Positions 22,701 through 28,900 of a stretch of DNA of 30,042 bases are shown one piece after another. The translations under genes were made by a program, and so were the position numbers. Each line of letters begins with the position of its first letter. Position 1 is the first letter of the stretch. Source of the DNA: Temnopleurus reevesii (taxonomy: Eukaryota; Echinodermata; Echinoidea; Temnopleuroida; Temnopleuridae); NCBI GenBank assembly GCA_036244855.1, contig BQKZ01000121.1, forward strand, positions 175,761 to 205,802, given 5' to 3'. The notes beneath the pieces are model-generated. The model had not been told where the DNA came from, did not search any database, and saw only the letters and a program-made list of their open reading frames with translations.

Positions 22701-25639
22701 AACATTCCTCTCAAAAGATCATGATCATCTTCTTAATTCATCACTTTATATGCCAATTCATACTGTGTTTAGACCTTTAACATCTCTTCCAAGTGCAATC
22801 CCATTGACAGGTGGTGTAAGTGTGACATTGTACTTGATTATATTCGGAACTTATACCTTAATATGGAGGAATTGTAGCACAGAAGTAAACGCTCCAGTCA
22901 CTCAATCACAGAATTGTAGGCTTGAATTAGACCGATGACAGAAATTATCGTTCGTAAGAGAATGATTCGCAGTGTGCTGCACATAATTCAGGTGAAGTAA
23001 ATGGCTATCTGCAAGAATTTTCATCTTTGATTTATATAAGATACTTTTGGAAGAATCAGTTAAGACTCTGTTTTTCTTAGCTATCTCCTCATTCTATTTT
23101 ATTTGTATATTTTACATTGTTCATTACTTTGGAATGGAATAAATACAAATTGAATTAAGATGTGGTATGGTGGCTACAACATAATGTTAACAGAAGGGCA
23201 ATGATTACCAAATCACAATAAGCCCGGCAGGATAAACACTACCAGTATGCTAACATTTGGATGCACATGAATGCACATGTGCAAACAATTCCACGATATG
23301 CATGAGGTGTATTCAACAAAAGTTCAAGGCTTTCATAAAAGGCTTTATGTTGTCATATATTCTTTCAGCTTTGTTAAGCTATTATCAAATTTTAATTTCA
23401 AAGTCATGCATATAACAGAACAGCTAGTTTGCGTGTCTGTGAATGTTCTGTTCCTACCTTTCACATCTTCTTCCAGTGTAACCTCGTTGACAGGCGGTGC
23501 AAGTGAGACGGCCATCGGTATCCAAGATACAAGTTGGAGAGAACCTATCAAAAGTTTCAAAAGACAAAACAATAATTAGATTCCACATTTAAAAGAGTAG
23601 CATAAAGTTAATTTGGGAGTACTCAGTGGTGGCAAGACAGAAAATCAATTCTTGTTTTCGTATACAGCTCTTTTGTGGTGCTCTTTTTTTATGTCTCTCA
23701 ATGATGGAACGTCATCTTCCAGGGCTTTCCTCGCTTAGGTATTAAGTAAATTTCTTCATTGTTTTTATAGTGGAGACATTTGTTTAAGCTAAAACTTTGA
23801 TTACTTGGCACACAGACATGAGATGAAATTTGTCATCAGGTTGATCGCAGTTTGCTCCCATATAATGAGGTTATAATACTGCAATCTTTTGTATTTAAGG
23901 TGTTCACTGAGAATAGATGTTCCAAATACGTGGTGCATGACATCATTACTAATAGGAGGTATCCCTTGATATCTGCTATACAAAATAGGGCGAAATATCT
24001 AAATGGTAAAGGTAAATAGAATTTGCAATTAACTTTGACTGCAAACTAAAATATTGAAAACAATAGGAAAAACATGTAAGAAGACACACATAAATTTTTC
24101 ACTCACTGGTTTGACGGGATAGAAAGAGGGCAGGCACACTGACGACAATCTCCAGGGGTTCCGGATCGCGCATCACCATAGAAACCAGCGGAACACTGGT
24201 CACAGTACGGGCCCTCAGTGTTGTGCACACAGTTCTGAAAGTTAGGGAATATTCAAAATGTCTTAAAAACATCTTTGCACCATCTCTTTGTAATTTGTAA
24301 ATTTGTATTTATGTCACATTTTTATGATATATTTTGTCATTTTTAAAATAAGTTAAAATAAAGCTATTGAACTGAAACATCTACAAAGGGAAAGATAAAA
24401 ATATCCCTCTTCTGACAACATGGCTACTGAAAAATCATTGAAAAAAAATGAATTAAATAGTATCAGGAAACAATCTCAATATTCAATATATTTCATTTTA
24501 AGCAACTTAAGAAATCTATTCATCATAATAATAATAATAATAGGCATAAAATTAAAAAGAAATGAGACATTGGATATGTTTTTCTGTGAGAATTTGCATT
24601 GAAGGTTGGATATATTATTTTGAGGGGGGTTATCTAGAAAGATTCAATTGATTAGCTTGCACCAATCAAATCCAATATTCATGCATATCAAGTGAGAAGA
24701 TTAGACTGTGCTCAAATGACAGTATGCTCATTTCAATTTGCAGCTGATTTGCAGTTGACTTGCAACTCTTACAGCTAACACCGCTTACATTAACTATTAC
24801 ATGTACAAAAATATTTCAAACGTATTTTCTTTGCACAACTGTAAAGATAAGAAGATCACTGCATCACTTAAGAGCTAAAATGCTCAATTAAATACTTCTG
24901 AAGAAATCAAATAAATACTTTTGTTGAAAATAGATACAAAATATGCTGGAATCAAGAATGACAAGTCCAAACTAAAACTTACAAAGCAGACTCCCGTTTC
25001 TGGATCACATTGGTTAGAGTGTCCATTGCATTCACAAGGTACACAAGTACCAAGGTATAGTCCACCTCCTGATCGCGTGTAACCTGGGGCACAATCCTAA
25101 AACATAACCAAAAAGAATAGTCAGGTTTAATAGTTGAATGTTTTAATCGATTCATTAAAGTAAATGATTTGATTAAAGTGTGAGTAAAAATAGATTCTGT
25201 TGGTTGCAATAATCTATCATAATATCAGAATGATAAAAATATTGTTATCATCGACTTCCTAATCATCTTCACCACCACCACCACCACCACCACCATCATC
25301 CGCTTCCTCCTCCTCCTCCTCCTCCTCCTCCTCATCATCATCATCATCACCGCTCTAATCATCGTCATCATTATCATCATGACCACCATCAACACCACAC
25401 CCACAACTTATTATCACAATTTTCATAAAAAAGCATCATCACCTCCATCATTATCATTCAATGCACAGCCATTATCACAACAATCATCACCACATTAATT
25501 GTAACTATTCCTATCTTCTCCTCCTCACCTTCCTCTTTCTCTCCTTCTCCTTGATTGTTTTATCTTTATTTTTTCTCCCCCTTACCACCTCTTCCTTCTT
25601 CTCCTCATCATCATCATCTTTATCACCACCACCACCACT

Positions 25640-25691
<52 letters not shown>

Positions 25692-25932
25692 ACATCATCA
25701 TTATCATCATCCTCCTCCTCATCACCTACAACAACACCACAATAATCACCATCACCAGCATCATCATGCTCATCATCCTCATCATCATCACCAACACCAC
25801 CACCACCACCACCACCACCATCACCATCCACACCATCATCACGACCATTATCACCATCACCATCACTATCATCCTCATCATCCTCATCATCCTCATCATC
25901 ATCATCATCATCATCATCATCTTTACCACCCC

Positions 25933-25973
<41 letters not shown>

Positions 25974-28900
25974 CCACCACCACCACCACCACCACCACCA
26001 CCACCACCACCATCACCACCACCACCATCACCACCACCACCACCCACCACCACCAACCACCACCACCACCACCACCACCATCATCAAACTCACCTCACAA
26101 GACAGTCCAAGGTATCCTTCGGGGCACTCACATCTCTCCACATCTCCAGCAACATCCTGTCCAGTATTCGATGCAACTGTAAGGAACAAATTTAGAATGA
26201 ACACAGAAATTCATCAGAATATCCCGACATGACAACTATTAACTCAATAAAAACTCACATTGACAAATATTTGTTCATGATCATGGTCAAGAAGAGTTAC
26301 AAATACATGACATAATCCTCTCTAACATGACATTAAAATATTACCAATGGACAATGGCAGCATTGAACAAACTGTGCAAAAACAATCACCGGTCAACGTG
26401 ATATATGGCCCATGTTTTTATCAACAAATCATAAAAATTTTACTCATAATTTGCATGCATTTCACATTTCCAGGGACCATCCGCTTTTTATCATTGTCCT
26501 ATTGAAAGCGACATTAATCCTACACATTTGGCACAACTACTCTTTCACATCCATGACAGTAGCCACATAAATTGGTCCCCTTCAGATGAATATGTGTTCT
26601 ATAAAAATTCTTTACCCTATAGAGGTCACACCTGTCTGCAGGGGCCACTTTTACTGTTTCCCTAGGGTGGCCACGATAAACAGGTTCGACTGCACTAGCT
26701 ATCTTTTCTCAAAATCCCACACATGTTTATTTGAAGCACATTTCACTTTCGTATAATTCATCATGAACCGACATATACCTTACTAACACAAAATTAAAGA
26801 GAAAGTTTGTTAAATGTTTAGCCTCTCTCATATTTTGCAACTTTTGTATAATTAAACATGGATAAGCTTAACTTTCATTTACCAGCGATGTCAAGGGCAA
26901 TATTCCTGATACTGCTCTCTTGCATGTCAGTGTGATAGCTGGCTCGGATAAGGATGTTACTAAGGTCTGCAAGCGCCATTAGGAGATGCTCTCGAGTTGC
27001 CGGGTTACCGTCTGGACGAACAAAGTTATCCTGGGGAAGACAAGATGAAGACGATAAAGAACTTAACATTAAAAGGATGCACAATAGAAGATGAAAATAA
27101 AGGGGAAGATTTAGCAGCTGAGAACTAAAGCATATTTTGAGACTGACATCTGTTAAAAAAGAAGAAGAGGGGAATGAGGAAGTGTGATAGCTAGGTCTGT
27201 TGAGTATGTTACCGAAGTCTGCTAGCGCCATTAGGAGATGTTCTCTGGTTGCAGGGTTACCGTCTGGACGAACAAAGTTATCCTGGGGAAGACAAGATGA
27301 AGACGGTAAAGAACTTAACATTAATAAGATGCACAATAGTAGATCAACAGAACATGGCGATAAAGATGAAGAAAAAAAATATAAAAGGAAACATAGTTCC
27401 AAAGATGGCATAATTCCCTTCAGCAGAAAAAAAATCCTCCACACTGTGCTGCACATGGGTGAGATGAATGGGTATCTAGTAGGAATTCATTCCTGGTAAA
27501 AGTTTATGGACCTAATAACTGCAATGCTAAAGCCAGTGCAATACTGCTGCAATAAAGAGCTCTTTGGGACTTCTCATGAAGAGGTGATTCCTTCATTATA
27601 CTCAAATTTAGCAAGATTGAGAAGGCATTAAATAATTTTGGTATACACTGTTAAGCCTATGAAAAATCTAAAAGGACATTTTGGTTTCTTTATGATAAGA
27701 AGCATTTAATGACATTACGTTCTTTGGAAAGGTCATATTTTCCAGTACATTTTGATATCAAAGCCTAATTTTCAGCAAAAAACGAGTAAGCTCTTTGGAG
27801 GTGTTGCTAGAAACTTGCAATCAATTGCATATCAACTGCAAATCAATTGCAAGTTGATAAACATTCATTCACGCGCACATCCTACGATCTTTACAAGACG
27901 TACATGAAACAATGATCTAGATTGGCGTACATCGATCAACTGCAGCTTGCAATTGATCACAAGCTTGTAGCAACATCCCTTAGTGTCAAGGGACCCTTGA
28001 AATATGTTATCAACAAACTTCAAAACAATGTTTGCTTATTTTGTGAAAAATAGGTACGAACTGGGAAAAACAAATAAACAAACAAAGAGAAAAGTTATAC
28101 ATGGAAATGTCAAAGTGGAGTTGCATTATTAACAAATTACTTTGTGAATATTATGTTTCGTTATTTGATGTTGTAAATGTATTTATCATTTTGATGATTT
28201 GAATAAAGTTTTTACTAAATAAAAATAACAAAACATACCTCTATGATTCTGAAGCCTACGTTTCTTGATTCATCAGGCTCAAGGTTTGTTGGTTCTCTAT
28301 ACACTAGAACAATGTCATTACCCTGAAGAAAAAAAAATAAGGAAGACAAATGAAAAAAAAACATGTTTAATAATCACATCAATTATGAACATCTAACCTC
28401 AACATATTCGATCTACTTGAGGTCATCTGTCATTGTCCCTATGTGAATTGTGAACTATGTGTAATGATTTTAAATAGTTATGGCTTAAGTGGACCATAAA
28501 ATGAAGTAGAATTGAAGAAAAGTTTGGTTGAACATACAAAAAGGTTGACCAATTGACGTACAAACAATGTATGGCTTCAAAGATATGATCTTAGGAAAAC
28601 TTGAATTGAGTTGAAGAATTGATGACTTGAATTTAATTTAATCAATAAGTTTTAGAAATAGGCATAGATCATTTCCCTGAAAAAATAAAGGGAAACAAGC
28701 ACTTCAAAACCTTTTTTTTCCATTAGAATTCAAGTACAAATAGCTACAAAATTGTACACAGTCAGTTCAGTCAGTGCAAAGATTTCTTATTTTCCATGTA
28801 TTTTTACAAATCCCGTTCACGAACATCAATGATTTATTTTTAATGTATTAAAATTCTATGTTGAAATATAGTCTACAATGTTCCAACTAAGGGGGTGTTG

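Noticed and set aside
25461..26232. His-, Ser-, Asp/Gly- and Thr-rich frames
   Set aside because: Same reason: triplet-repeat block in the E4-E5 intron; only 26094-26176 on the minus strand is coding.
26620..26695. Possible regulatory palindrome
   Set aside because: Resembles a dispersed-repeat fragment; the inverted parts are short and imperfect.
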